Positions 1-5,812 of a stretch of DNA of 6,267 nucleotides are shown here, piece by piece. Source of the DNA: Phycisphaerae bacterium. GTDB taxonomy: Bacteria > Planctomycetota > Phycisphaerae > Tepidisphaerales > Tepidisphaeraceae. How positions within the stretch are numbered: the first letter of the stretch is position 1; each line of letters starts with the position of its first letter. Where the stretch lies: contig JACMJD010000011.1 in the NCBI GenBank assembly GCA_014380825.1, positions 1 through 6,267 on the forward strand, written 5' to 3'. Made by a program: the position numbers and the translations under genes. Below the pieces are notes generated by a model. The model searched no databases, was not told the origin of the DNA, and saw nothing but the letters and a program-made list of their open reading frames with translations.

Positions 1-641
1 CGAAGTACGCAGTGCTTGTCGTCCTGCAAGCGATGGACGCCGGCGGAAAAGATGGCACGATCGAGTCGATCTTCAGCGGCGTGAACCCACAGGGCTGTCA
101 GGTCACCAGCTTCAAGGCACCGTCGCACCTGGAGCTGTCACACGATTATCTATGGCGAGTACACAACGCATGTCCTGCGCGCGGGATGATCGGGATCTTC
201 AATCGATCGCACTATGAAGATGTGCTGGTCGCGCGGGTGAAAAAACTCGTCCCCAAAAGCGTGTGGTCCGAGCGATATCATCACATCAACGAGTTCGAGC
301 GCATGCTGGCCGACGAAGGCACGACCATCATCAAGTTTTACCTGCACATCTCGAAGGAAGAACAGAACGAACGCATGAAAGCTCGCCTGAGCGACCGTAA
401 GAAGCGATGGAAATTTAATCCTTCCGACATCATCGAAGGAAAGAGCTGGGATGACTACATGGAAGCGTTCGAGGATGCGATGAGCGAATGCTCTACAAAA
501 TATGCCCCGTGGTACGTCGTGCCGGCCGATGACAAGTGGTATCGAAACTGGGTGGTGTCGGACGTGATCGTGCGGACGATGAAGAAAATGGATCTGAAGT
601 ATCCGGACGAAGTACCGGGGTTGGATAAGATTAAGCTGTGA
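1..641 (+). CDS. Polyphosphate kinase 2 (PPK2) family, 5'-truncated by window edge
   Basis: PPK2 enzymes transfer phosphate between inorganic polyphosphate and a nucleotide (AMP, ADP or GDP) in the cytoplasm. The reading frame is already open at base 3, and the first visible residues (KYAVLVVLQAMDAGGKDGT) lie inside the P-loop strand, so the true start is upstream. I estimate that some 50-60 N-terminal residues are missing. Visible family motifs are the Walker A loop AMDAGGKDGT (bases 30-59), the Walker B-like FNRSHYEDV (about 198-226), the basic lid segment DRKKRWKFNPSD (393-428), and the C-terminal block APWYVVPADDKWYRNWVV. The frame ends at TGA 639-641. The GTG at base 12 is an internal Val codon, not a start. 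The preferred nucleotide cannot be decided from these motifs. The gene is not a known microcompartment component and probably just flanks the locus. Confidence 0.93.
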   Translation, partial: KYAVLVVLQAMDAGGKDGTIESIFSGVNPQGCQVTSFKAPSHLELSHDYLWRVHNACPARGMIGIFNRSHYEDVLVARVKKLVPKSVWSERYHHINEFERMLADEGTTIIKFYLHISKEEQNERMKARLSDRKKRWKFNPSDIIEGKSWDDYMEAFEDAMSECSTKYAPWYVVPADDKWYRNWVVSDVIVRTMKKMDLKYPDEVPGLDKIKL

Positions 642-670
642 TTTCAACGGCCACCGCGCGGTGCTACAAT
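642..670 (+). promoter_or_regulatory. Candidate promoter for the queD-like gene
   Basis: TACAAT (665-670) matches five of six bases of the -10 consensus and is preceded by TG at 662-663, as in an extended -10. A weak -35-like TTTCAA lies at 642-647, 17 bases upstream. Transcription would begin near 676-677, only a few bases before the ATG at 682, so the message would be almost leaderless; this fits the lack of a clear Shine-Dalgarno there. This is a sequence match only. Confidence 0.35.
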
Positions 671-681
671 CGGCGAATACG

Positions 682-1044
682 ATGCACGTTCGCCTGTCCA
701 AGACATTTCACTTCGAGGCCGCCCACGATCTGCCAACGTTTCCGGCGGATCACAAGTGCCGCCGCCTGCACGGACATTCCTTTCGGTTTGATGTCGTTGT
801 CGAAGGCGATGTCGATCCCGCGAAGGGCTATTTAATCGACTACGGCGAGATCAAGGTCGCAGCCGAGCCAATCGTGAAACAGCTTGATCATTACTATTTG
901 AACGAAATCGACGGTCTGTCGAACCCAACGGCGGAAAATCTCGCCCGTTGGATTTGGCAACAGCTCAAGCCTGCCCTTCCAATGCTGGCGGCGATCGTCG
1001 TCCACGAGACATGCACGTCCGGCTGCGAATACAACGGAAATTAA
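682..1044 (+). CDS. queD: 6-carboxy-tetrahydropterin synthase / 6-pyruvoyl-tetrahydropterin synthase family (QueD-like)
   Basis: QueD converts 7,8-dihydroneopterin triphosphate to 6-carboxy-tetrahydropterin in the preQ0/queuosine pathway; related enzymes make 6-pyruvoyl-tetrahydropterin. The 120-residue protein has the usual family length. Zinc ligands are seen as H15 (FEAAHDL) and H30/H32 (LHGHSF). The catalytic Cys is C26 (HKCRRLHGH), with D69-H70 (QLDHYYLN) and E109 (VHETCTSGCEY) completing the expected active site. PTAENLARWIW (82-92) is the conserved helix. The frame also opens at GTG 661, but homology begins just after the ATG at 682, and the -10-like box overlaps the GTG. Assignment to QueD rather than another PTPS member rests on length and the Cys/Asp/His arrangement; no other queuosine gene is in view. 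It sits 40 bases after the PPK2 gene, in the same orientation. Confidence 0.85.
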   Translation: MHVRLSKTFHFEAAHDLPTFPADHKCRRLHGHSFRFDVVVEGDVDPAKGYLIDYGEIKVAAEPIVKQLDHYYLNEIDGLSNPTAENLARWIWQQLKPALPMLAAIVVHETCTSGCEYNGN

Positions 1045-1053
1045 GAAGAGATT

Positions 1054-1130
1054 TGCCACGAAGGCACAAAGACACGAAGGAAATCAATGGGTTTCTTGTC
1101 TTCCTTTGTGTCCTTCGCGCTTTCGTGGCG
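1054..1130 (+). repeat. Long imperfect inverted repeat, CACGAAGGCACAAAG type
   Basis: The left arm (1054-1083, beginning TGCCACGAAGGCACAAAG) is the imperfect reverse complement of the right arm (1092-1130, ending CTTTCGTGGCG). The outer eight bases (GCCACGAA / TTCGTGGC) pair perfectly, and the inner part pairs with mismatches and a one-base bulge. It fills most of the gap between the queD-like gene and pduL. It resembles intergenic repeats of this sequence type that I recall as dispersed in planctomycete and acidobacterial DNA. It could act as a hairpin at the 3' end of the upstream transcript, but there is no clean T-run, so I do not call it a terminator. Confidence 0.7.
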
Positions 1131-1139
1131 GAATTTTGT

Positions 1140-1168
1140 TTGACATCTTTTGAAAGAATCTGCACGAT
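1140..1168 (+). promoter_or_regulatory. Candidate operon promoter upstream of pduL
   Basis: A perfect TTGACA -35 hexamer lies at 1140-1145, directly after the inverted repeat. Seventeen bases further on, 1163-1168 reads CACGAT, a poor -10 match (three of six). Position suits a promoter for the microcompartment operon, but the weak -10 suggests either help from an activator or a chance match. No operator palindrome was recognised next to it. Confidence 0.3.
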
Positions 1169-1179
1169 TGTGGAAGATT

Positions 1180-1887
1180 ATGGTAGCGATCGCGCAGCAT
1201 CTGGATCGAACCGAAGTCGAGCAACTCGTGCGCGAGGTGCTGCGACAGCGGTTGGATCGTGCGACTCAACCACCCAGTGCGCGCGAGCAGCACGGGCGAT
1301 CGCGGTTCGGTGGTCCGAATCCGCTTGTGGTAAACGTCTCGGCGAGGCACGTTCACGTGACGCAGCCGGATCTCGAAATTCTCTTCGGCGCCGGCGCGCG
1401 TCTGACCCAAGCGAAAGATCTGTATCAGCAAGGCGAGTTCGCCAGCGAGCAGCTCGTCACTCTCGTCGGCCCGCGACAGCGTTTGATCCCAAACGTTCGC
1501 ATCCTCGGCCCCACGCGGAATTACACACAGGTTGAGTTGAGTTACACCGACGGCGTTTACCTCGGCATCGATCTTCCCCTGCGCGTCAGCGGCGAACATG
1601 CCGACACACCGGGGATCACAATCCTCGGCCCGCGCGGCGCGTTGACGCTCCAACAGGGCGTGGTCCGCGCACAGCGACACGTTCATATGTCCAAAGATGA
1701 TCTTGCGCATTTTGGCGTGCGTGATGGCGATGAGATGACACTGAAGATCGACGGCGCGTGCGGGGTGACGTTCAATCATGTTCGCGTGCGACATCATCCG
1801 CACGTGATCCTCGAAGTTCACATTGATACCGACGAAGGCAACGCGTGCGACCTGGAATCGGCCACGCGAATTGAGTTGATCAAATGA
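1180..1887 (+). CDS. pduL: PduL-type phosphate acyltransferase, microcompartment-associated
   Basis: PduL exchanges the CoA of an acyl-CoA for phosphate, giving acyl phosphate and recycling CoA inside the compartment. The two-zinc site known for PduL is fully recognisable. Numbered from the ATG, it is H57/H59 (SARHVHVT), E119 (NYTQVELSYTD), H167/H169 (QRHVHMSKDDL) and H214 (EVHIDTDEGNA). The two halves form the usual pair of similar beta-barrel domains, and 235 residues is normal. Residues about 8-25 (LDRTEVEQLVREVLRQRL) form an amphipathic helix followed by a Pro/Ser/Arg-rich linker, which is the expected encapsulation peptide. I chose ATG 1180 because GGAAG lies at 1172-1176 just before it. 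An in-frame TTG at 1150 would add ten residues and has no better ribosome site. It is the first microcompartment gene in the window, 94 bases before the first shell gene. Confidence 0.95.
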   Translation: MVAIAQHLDRTEVEQLVREVLRQRLDRATQPPSAREQHGRSRFGGPNPLVVNVSARHVHVTQPDLEILFGAGARLTQAKDLYQQGEFASEQLVTLVGPRQRLIPNVRILGPTRNYTQVELSYTDGVYLGIDLPLRVSGEHADTPGITILGPRGALTLQQGVVRAQRHVHMSKDDLAHFGVRDGDEMTLKIDGACGVTFNHVRVRHHPHVILEVHIDTDEGNACDLESATRIELIK

Positions 1888-1893
1888 GACTGT

Positions 1894-1960
1894 AGAGGGC
1901 AGAGGTTAGAGGGTGGGAAGAAGCGCCGAAGTCGTTCCTAACCTCTAACCTCTACCCTCT
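1894..1960 (+). repeat. Intercistronic hairpin of AGAGGTTAG / CTAACCTCT units (spacer 1)
   Basis: Bases 1894-1912 and 1942-1960 are reverse complements at 18 of 19 positions, with a 29-base loop. The pyrimidine side carries three copies of CTAACCTCT (1938-1946, 1945-1953, 1959-1967; the first two overlap), so the purine arm could pair in more than one register. The structure lies between pduL and the double-domain shell gene, and leaves the Shine-Dalgarno at 1973-1976 unpaired in the best register. A related hairpin precedes the next hexamer shell gene. Confidence 0.85.
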
Positions 1961-1972
1961 AACCTCTCTCTT

Positions 1973-1976
1973 GGAG
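1973..1976 (+). promoter_or_regulatory. Ribosome binding site of the tandem BMC gene
   Basis: GGAG lies five bases before ATG 1982 and sets the start. It falls just outside the spacer hairpin, so it would be exposed in the strongest fold. It is clearer than the sites before ackA or the second pentamer gene. Confidence 0.7.
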
Positions 1977-1981
1977 CACAC

Positions 1982-2554
1982 ATGGCAAGCGAAGCGCTGG
2001 GACTGCTTGAAACCAAGGGACTCGTCGCGCTCACCGAAGGCACCGACGCGATGCTCAAGGCCGCAAACGTGCAGATGAGCGGCTGGGATAAGGCGGGCAG
2101 CGGGATGGTCACGGTGTTCGTCCGCGGCGATGTCGCGGCGGTGAAAGCGGCCGTCGATGCGGGCGCGGAGTCGGCCGGCCGCGTCGGGCAGGTGATCGCG
2201 GTTCACGTCATCGCGCGACCGCACGATGAGCTGCCAGCGATGTATCCGAAGCCAGCGCAGACGTCGAAAGATGTGAAAGCTGCTTCGACCGAAGCCATCG
2301 GATTGGTCGAAACCAAAGGCTGGGTCGGATCCGTCGAAGCCGCCGACGCCATGTGCAAGGCCGCCAACGTCGAAGTCGTCAAGACCGTTCAGATCGGCGG
2401 CGCTTATGTGACGACGATCGTTCGCGGTGATGTCGGCAGCGTTAAAGCCGCAGTCGATGCGGGCGCCGACGCAGCGGGAAAGGTTGGCGAGCTGATCGCA
2501 TCGCACGTGATCGCGCGACCACACGCGGAGTTGCTTGCTGGCTTTGCGAAGTAA
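1982..2554 (+). CDS. Shell protein with two tandem canonical BMC domains (BMC-T, double BMC-H)
   Basis: This protein should tile the compartment shell facets. Its 190 residues hold two complete Pfam00936-type domains, at about 3-90 and 103-190. Landmarks repeat exactly 100 residues apart: [12 protein letters not shown] at 8-13/108-113, KAANV at 26-30/126-130, VRGD at 47-50/147-150, KAAVDAGA at 55-62/155-162, and VIARPH at 76-81/176-181. By hand count the domains are about 59% identical. Neither is circularly permuted, so the layout is like PduT, not PduB or EutL. PduT's pore cysteine is absent: the loops read KAGSG (37-41) and QIGGA (137-141). C125 lies in a helix, away from the pore. A trimer making a pseudohexamer is expected. 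Characterised PVM loci usually have separate BMC-H genes, so this may be a fusion or an internal duplication. Confidence 0.95.
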   Translation: MASEALGLLETKGLVALTEGTDAMLKAANVQMSGWDKAGSGMVTVFVRGDVAAVKAAVDAGAESAGRVGQVIAVHVIARPHDELPAMYPKPAQTSKDVKAASTEAIGLVETKGWVGSVEAADAMCKAANVEVVKTVQIGGAYVTTIVRGDVGSVKAAVDAGADAAGKVGELIASHVIARPHAELLAGFAK

Positions 2555-2559
2555 TCGGC

Positions 2560-3675
2560 ATGCGCATTCTCGTCGCCAATCTCGGAAGCACCACCTTCAA
2601 GTACAAGCTGGTCGACATGGACGCCGGCGGCGCCGAGATCGCGCGCGGTGGATACGAGCGCATCGGTCAACCCGGATCCAACTACAAGAATCACTCTGAT
2701 GTCATCGCGCTGATCAACCAGGCGTTTGCGACGCCGCCCGATGCGATTGGCTTTAAGGCGGTTCATGGCGGACCAATCAGCGGCGCGGTGCGCGTGACCG
2801 ATGAGGTCATCGCGACGTTGGAAGAATTCGCCGACGTCGCGCCGGCGCACAATCCCCGATACATCGCCGCGATGCGCGAGTTCCAGCGCGTGCTGCCGGA
2901 TGTTCCACAGGTAGCGGTCTTTGAGACGGCGTTTCATCAAACGATTCCAGCGTCGCGACAGACGTACGCGATTCCATGGGATTGGACCGCGAGATTCGGA
3001 ATCCGGCGATACGGATTTCACGGCGCATCACATCGGTTCGTCGCTGAGCGGATGTTCGGACTGCTCGGCAAAGATCGCTCTCGCCGTGTCATCAGTTGTC
3101 ACCTTGGCGGAAGCAGTTCCGTGTGCGCGATCGAGAACGGCAAGAGCGTCGCCAACAGTTTCGGAATGACGCCGCAGAGCGGGCTGCCGCACAATAATCG
3201 CGTGGGCGATTTCGATGTGATGGCCCTGACGCGTCTGTTCCGCGCCGGGATGCGGGTCGACGAGATCCTCATCAAGCTGACGACCGAATCCGGCCTGCTC
3301 GGAATCAGCGGCGTGTCAAGCGATTTCCGCGATATCGAGGCCGCCGCGAATTCTGGCAATGAGCGTGCTCGTCTCGCGATCGATGCGCTCGTCGAATCCA
3401 CCCGCCACTACATCGGTGCGTACCTGGTTGTTCTCGGCGGATGCGATGCGCTCGTATTCACCGGTGGTATTGGAGAGAACGCGGTGGCACTCCGCCAGGC
3501 GGTTTGTCGCGATTTGGATTTCGCCGGGATCGAGCTGGACGAAGGCAAAAATCACGTGCGCGGTCGCGAAGAGAAAATCAGCGCCGTTGAATCGGACGCG
3601 GACATTTGGGTCATTCCAACGAACGAAGAACTGATCGTCGCGGAACAAACGGTGGCGGTGCTGAGCGCGAACTAA
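2560..3675 (+). CDS. ackA: Acetate/propionate kinase family, divergent microcompartment form
   Basis: Acyl phosphate plus ADP gives the free acid and ATP; this would be the energy-yielding last step after PduL. Family motifs are NLGSTTFKYKL (7-17), AVHGGP (67-72), FETAFHQTIP (121-130), RRYGFHGASHR (149-159, with H154), ISCHLGGSSSV, NNRVGDFD, FTGGIGEN and the C-terminal IPTNEEL. At 371 residues it is shorter than the usual 400 or so, mainly in the N-terminal lobe. Compared with the Methanosarcina enzyme, the position of Arg91 is K66, that of Asp148 is E122, and HLGNG is HLGGS; the catalytic-region His, the later Arg and the Mg-binding Glu remain. No encapsulation helix precedes the fold, so the enzyme may work outside or at the shell. 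The ATG is five bases after the tandem BMC stop with only a weak ribosome site, which suggests translational coupling. The true acyl substrate may be larger than acetate. Confidence 0.92.
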   Translation: MRILVANLGSTTFKYKLVDMDAGGAEIARGGYERIGQPGSNYKNHSDVIALINQAFATPPDAIGFKAVHGGPISGAVRVTDEVIATLEEFADVAPAHNPRYIAAMREFQRVLPDVPQVAVFETAFHQTIPASRQTYAIPWDWTARFGIRRYGFHGASHRFVAERMFGLLGKDRSRRVISCHLGGSSSVCAIENGKSVANSFGMTPQSGLPHNNRVGDFDVMALTRLFRAGMRVDEILIKLTTESGLLGISGVSSDFRDIEAAANSGNERARLAIDALVESTRHYIGAYLVVLGGCDALVFTGGIGENAVALRQAVCRDLDFAGIELDEGKNHVRGREEKISAVESDADIWVIPTNEELIVAEQTVAVLSAN

Positions 3676-3680
3676 AGAAC

Positions 3681-3765
3681 AGAGGTTAGAGAGTAGAGGT
3701 TAGAAGGCACGAACAAAGAGATTTGCCATCTTTTCCTGACCCCTAACCTCTGACCTCTACCCTCT
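3681..3765 (+). repeat. Intercistronic hairpin of AGAGGTTAG / CTAACCTCT units (spacer 2)
   Basis: Bases 3688-3704 match the reverse complement of 3749-3765 at 15 of 17 positions; one of the two differences can form a G-U pair. AGAGGTTAG occurs at 3681-3689 and 3695-3703, and CTAACCTCT at 3743-3751, so another register is possible. The loop contains AAGAGATTTGCCA (3716-3728), identical to 1046-1058 at the edge of the repeat upstream of pduL, and GAAGGCAC, also found there. It separates ackA from the single BMC-H gene. Confidence 0.8.
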
Positions 3766-3767
3766 CT

Positions 3768-3771
3768 GGAG
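3768..3771 (+). promoter_or_regulatory. Ribosome binding site of the BMC-H gene
   Basis: GGAG lies six bases before ATG 3778, immediately after the pyrimidine arm of the spacer hairpin. The layout of hairpin, exposed GGAG and shell start codon is the same as before the tandem BMC gene. Confidence 0.7.
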
Positions 3772-3777
3772 AACGCA

Positions 3778-4044
3778 ATGGCGAACGAAGCAATCGGGAT
3801 GATCGAGACACGCGGCATCGTGGCCGCCGTCGAAGCGTGCGATGCGGCGCTCAAGGCCGCGAGCGTGAAGCTGGTCGATCACCACAAGGTTGGCAGCGGT
3901 TTGGTCGCGATCACATTGCGCGGCGCCGTCGCCGCGATCCGCGCCGCGGTGGATGCCGGCGCCGAAGCGGCCGGCCGCGTGGGCGAAGTTGTCTCGGTGC
4001 ACGTGATCCCGCGGCCGCATAGTGAAGTCGCCAAGATGGATTAG
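3778..4044 (+). CDS. BMC-H hexameric shell protein (PduA/CcmK-like)
   Basis: This is a single 88-residue BMC domain, the standard size for hexamers that tile the shell facets. It starts EAIGMIETRG (4-13) and has the conserved edge lysine K26 in the DAALKAA helix. The pore loop K37-V38-G39-S40-G41 is like that of Pdu[21 protein letters not shown] follows, and it ends with HVIPRPHSEV. It is clearly related to both domains of the tandem shell protein, so the locus encodes three hexamer-type domains on two polypeptides. The central KVGSG loop predicts a small polar pore suited to small metabolites. It follows the ackA spacer hairpin and is 15 bases before the first pentamer gene. Confidence 0.97.
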   Translation: MANEAIGMIETRGIVAAVEACDAALKAASVKLVDHHKVGSGLVAITLRGAVAAIRAAVDAGAEAAGRVGEVVSVHVIPRPHSEVAKMD

Positions 4045-4059
4045 CGGAAAGGCGCTGCA

Positions 4060-4377
4060 ATGTTTCTCGGCAGAATTACCGGCCACGTCGTCGCGTCGCA
4101 GAAAGACAAGGCGCTGGGCGGACAGAAACTGTTCGTCGTCGAACCGCTGAACGTGCAATACGACGGCGACAAACCAGCGTCGCTGGGCAACACGCATCGC
4201 GCGATCGTCGCGCTGGATGTCGTCGGCGCGGGTGAAGGCGAACTGGTTCTCGTCTGCCAAGGCTCCAGCGCACGCATGACCGATGCGACAAAGAACTTGC
4301 CGGCCGACGCCGTAATCATCGGCATCGTGGACAGCGCATCGTATGAGGGCAAGACATTTCACAAGGCCAAGGAATGA
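4060..4377 (+). CDS. eutN: BMC-P pentameric vertex protein, EutN/CcmL family (first copy)
   Basis: Pentamers of this family cap the vertices of the polyhedral shell. The 105-residue protein begins with the family signature MFLGRITGHVVASQKDKALG and continues KLFVVEPLNV, ALDVVGAGEGELVLVCQGSSAR (52-73) and IIGIVDSA near the end. The insert between the first two strands (YDGDKPASLGNTHR) is of normal length. A ribosome site, AAAGG (4048-4052), precedes the ATG. The stop overlaps the start of the aldehyde dehydrogenase as ATGA, so the two are likely translationally coupled. The C-terminal tail EGKTFHKAKE extends past the fold. The second pentamer gene, on the far side of the dehydrogenase, differs clearly from it. 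Confidence 0.96.
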   Translation: MFLGRITGHVVASQKDKALGGQKLFVVEPLNVQYDGDKPASLGNTHRAIVALDVVGAGEGELVLVCQGSSARMTDATKNLPADAVIIGIVDSASYEGKTFHKAKE

Positions 4378-5810
4378 ACTCTGCGCTCGTTCAGGATGTC
4401 ATCACCGAAGTGCGCCGACGCATGGCGTCGTCATCGCACGCTGCACCGCGCGCAGCGAGCCAGCAGCACCCGCGCGATCTTGGCGGCAACGGACGATTCG
4501 GCATCTTTGCGTCGGTCGATGATGCAGTGAGCGCGGCCACCGATGCGCAGCGGAGACTCGAGCCACTCTCGCTCGACGATCGCGACGCAATCGTCAAACT
4601 GGTCAAGAAGATGGCCAAGGACAACGCCCGCGCCTGGGGCGAGATGGAATTCGCCGAGACGAAGATCGGCCGGCTTGATCACAAGATCGAGAAGCTGGAA
4701 ATCCTGGAGCTCGTGCCCGGCGTAGAGTTCCTGAAAACCCGCGCCGAAAGCGGCGGCAACGGGTTGTGCCTGGAAGAGTTCGCTCCATTCGGCGTGATCG
4801 GCGCGATCACGCCCATCACGCATTCCGTGCCAACGCTTACCGCGAACGTGATCAGCATGGTTGCCGCGGGAAATGCGATCGTCGCAAACCCGCATCCGAA
4901 CGCGATGCAAAGCGCCGCCCATGCCGTGCGCGAATACAACCGCGCGATTCACTCGCGCTTCGGTATCGAGCATCTCGTCTGCTGCATCGTGCCCGCCACG
5001 CTGCGAACGGCGGAAGAGTTGTTCCATCATCACGGCATCCCGTTGCTGGTCGCCACCGGAGGCCCGGCGGTCGCTCGATCGGCGCTGGCGAGCAAGAAGC
5101 GCGCGATCGTCGCAGGGCCCGGAAATCCACCCGTCGTTGTGGATGAGACTGCGTGTCTGGAAAACGCGGCCAAGTCGATCGTTCAAGGCGCGGCATACGA
5201 CAACAACCTCCTGTGCATCGGCGAGAAGCAGGTGTTCGCGGTCGACGCGATCTTCGACAAGCTGATCCAGACGATGCAGCGACACAACGCGGTGCTGCTC
5301 AACGATCGACAAATCGAGACGCTCACGAAGAAATCATTCACCTTCGACAAGAACAACGAACCGCACCTCGCGAAAGAACTGATCGGTAAAGACGCGCGCG
5401 ATCTCGCATCGGCAGCGGGCACTTCAGTGCCCCTGAACACGCAACTTCTGATCGGCATCACGAACTTCGATCATCCGTTCGTCCAGGAAGAACAGATGAT
5501 GCCGTTCGTCCCGTTCGTGCGATGCAGGAACGTCGACGAAGCCATCGCCCGGTCCGTTGAGTCGGAGCATGGCTATCGACACACCGCCCTGATCCACAGC
5601 CAGAACATAGACACGATCACGAAGTTCGCCCGTGCGGCGCGGACGACGCTGTTCATCGTCAACGGCCCCAGCATGGCCGGGCTGGGTTTGGGTGGTGAGG
5701 GTTACCTGAGTTACAGCATCGCGACGCCAACCGGTGAGGGCGTGACCAACCCGCTGACGTTCACGCGGTTCAGGCGAACGAGCATCGTCGGTTCAATGCG
5801 GATGATTTGA
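4374..5810 (+). CDS. pduP: CoA-acylating aldehyde dehydrogenase, PduP/EutE-like
   Basis: The enzyme oxidises an aldehyde with NAD+ and CoA to acyl-CoA, the main reaction kept inside such compartments. In its 478 residues, residues 3-17 (SALVQDVITEVRRRM) form an amphipathic helix, then comes a Ser/Ala/Pro/Gln-rich linker to about 40. This is the usual encapsulation peptide plus tether. The dehydrogenase fold follows: EEFAPFGVIGAITPITH (134-150), NP(H)PNA at the nucleotide site, VATGGPAVARSAL (226-238), AGPGNPPVVVD (247-257), and the catalytic Cys281 in DNNLLCIGEKQVF. The C-terminal GLGLGGEGY and TGEGVTNPLTFTR are also typical of the acylating group. ATG 4374 overlaps the preceding stop. The aldehyde is not identifiable here; lactaldehyde or propionaldehyde would fit PVM biochemistry. 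The family is certain; the name PduP is by likeness to the closest named homologues. Confidence 0.95.
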   Translation: MNSALVQDVITEVRRRMASSSHAAPRAASQQHPRDLGGNGRFGIFASVDDAVSAATDAQRRLEPLSLDDRDAIVKLVKKMAKDNARAWGEMEFAETKIGRLDHKIEKLEILELVPGVEFLKTRAESGGNGLCLEEFAPFGVIGAITPITHSVPTLTANVISMVAAGNAIVANPHPNAMQSAAHAVREYNRAIHSRFGIEHLVCCIVPATLRTAEELFHHHGIPLLVATGGPAVARSALASKKRAIVAGPGNPPVVVDETACLENAAKSIVQGAAYDNNLLCIGEKQVFAVDAIFDKLIQTMQRHNAVLLNDRQIETLTKKSFTFDKNNEPHLAKELIGKDARDLASAAGTSVPLNTQLLIGITNFDHPFVQEEQMMPFVPFVRCRNVDEAIARSVESEHGYRHTALIHSQNIDTITKFARAARTTLFIVNGPSMAGLGLGGEGYLSYSIATPTGEGVTNPLTFTRFRRTSIVGSMRMI

Positions 5811-5812
5811 CC

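Noticed and set aside
1120..1145. Right arm of the CACGAAGGCAC repeat plus TTTTG as an intrinsic terminator of queD
   Set aside because: The pairing is imperfect and long, and the following bases (GAATTTTGTTTG) are not a continuous T-run, so only a weak or no terminator is supported.
1150..1179. TTG start giving PduL ten extra residues
   Set aside because: The ATG at 1180 has GGAAG just upstream and places the encapsulation helix at the very N-terminus, as usual; the TTG lies within the presumed promoter.
948..1535. Plus-strand frame running from queD through the repeat into pduL
   Set aside because: It overlaps two confidently assigned genes in another frame, and its translation is Arg/Ser-rich and low in complexity.
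1084..1821. Minus-strand open frame (245 codons) opposite pduL
   Set aside because: It mirrors the pduL coding region and reads as His/Arg-rich sequence without family motifs; PduL with all zinc ligands is on the + strand.
1938..1967. Three CTAACCTCT units as a possible CRISPR or tandem operator array
   Set aside because: The units are nine bases long, two overlap, and no unique spacers separate them; a hairpin repeat explains them better.
4431..5312. Long minus-strand open frame (293 codons) inside the aldehyde dehydrogenase gene
   Set aside because: It lies antisense to a gene with clear catalytic motifs, its own translation shows no recognisable fold, and long antisense frames are common in GC-rich coding DNA.
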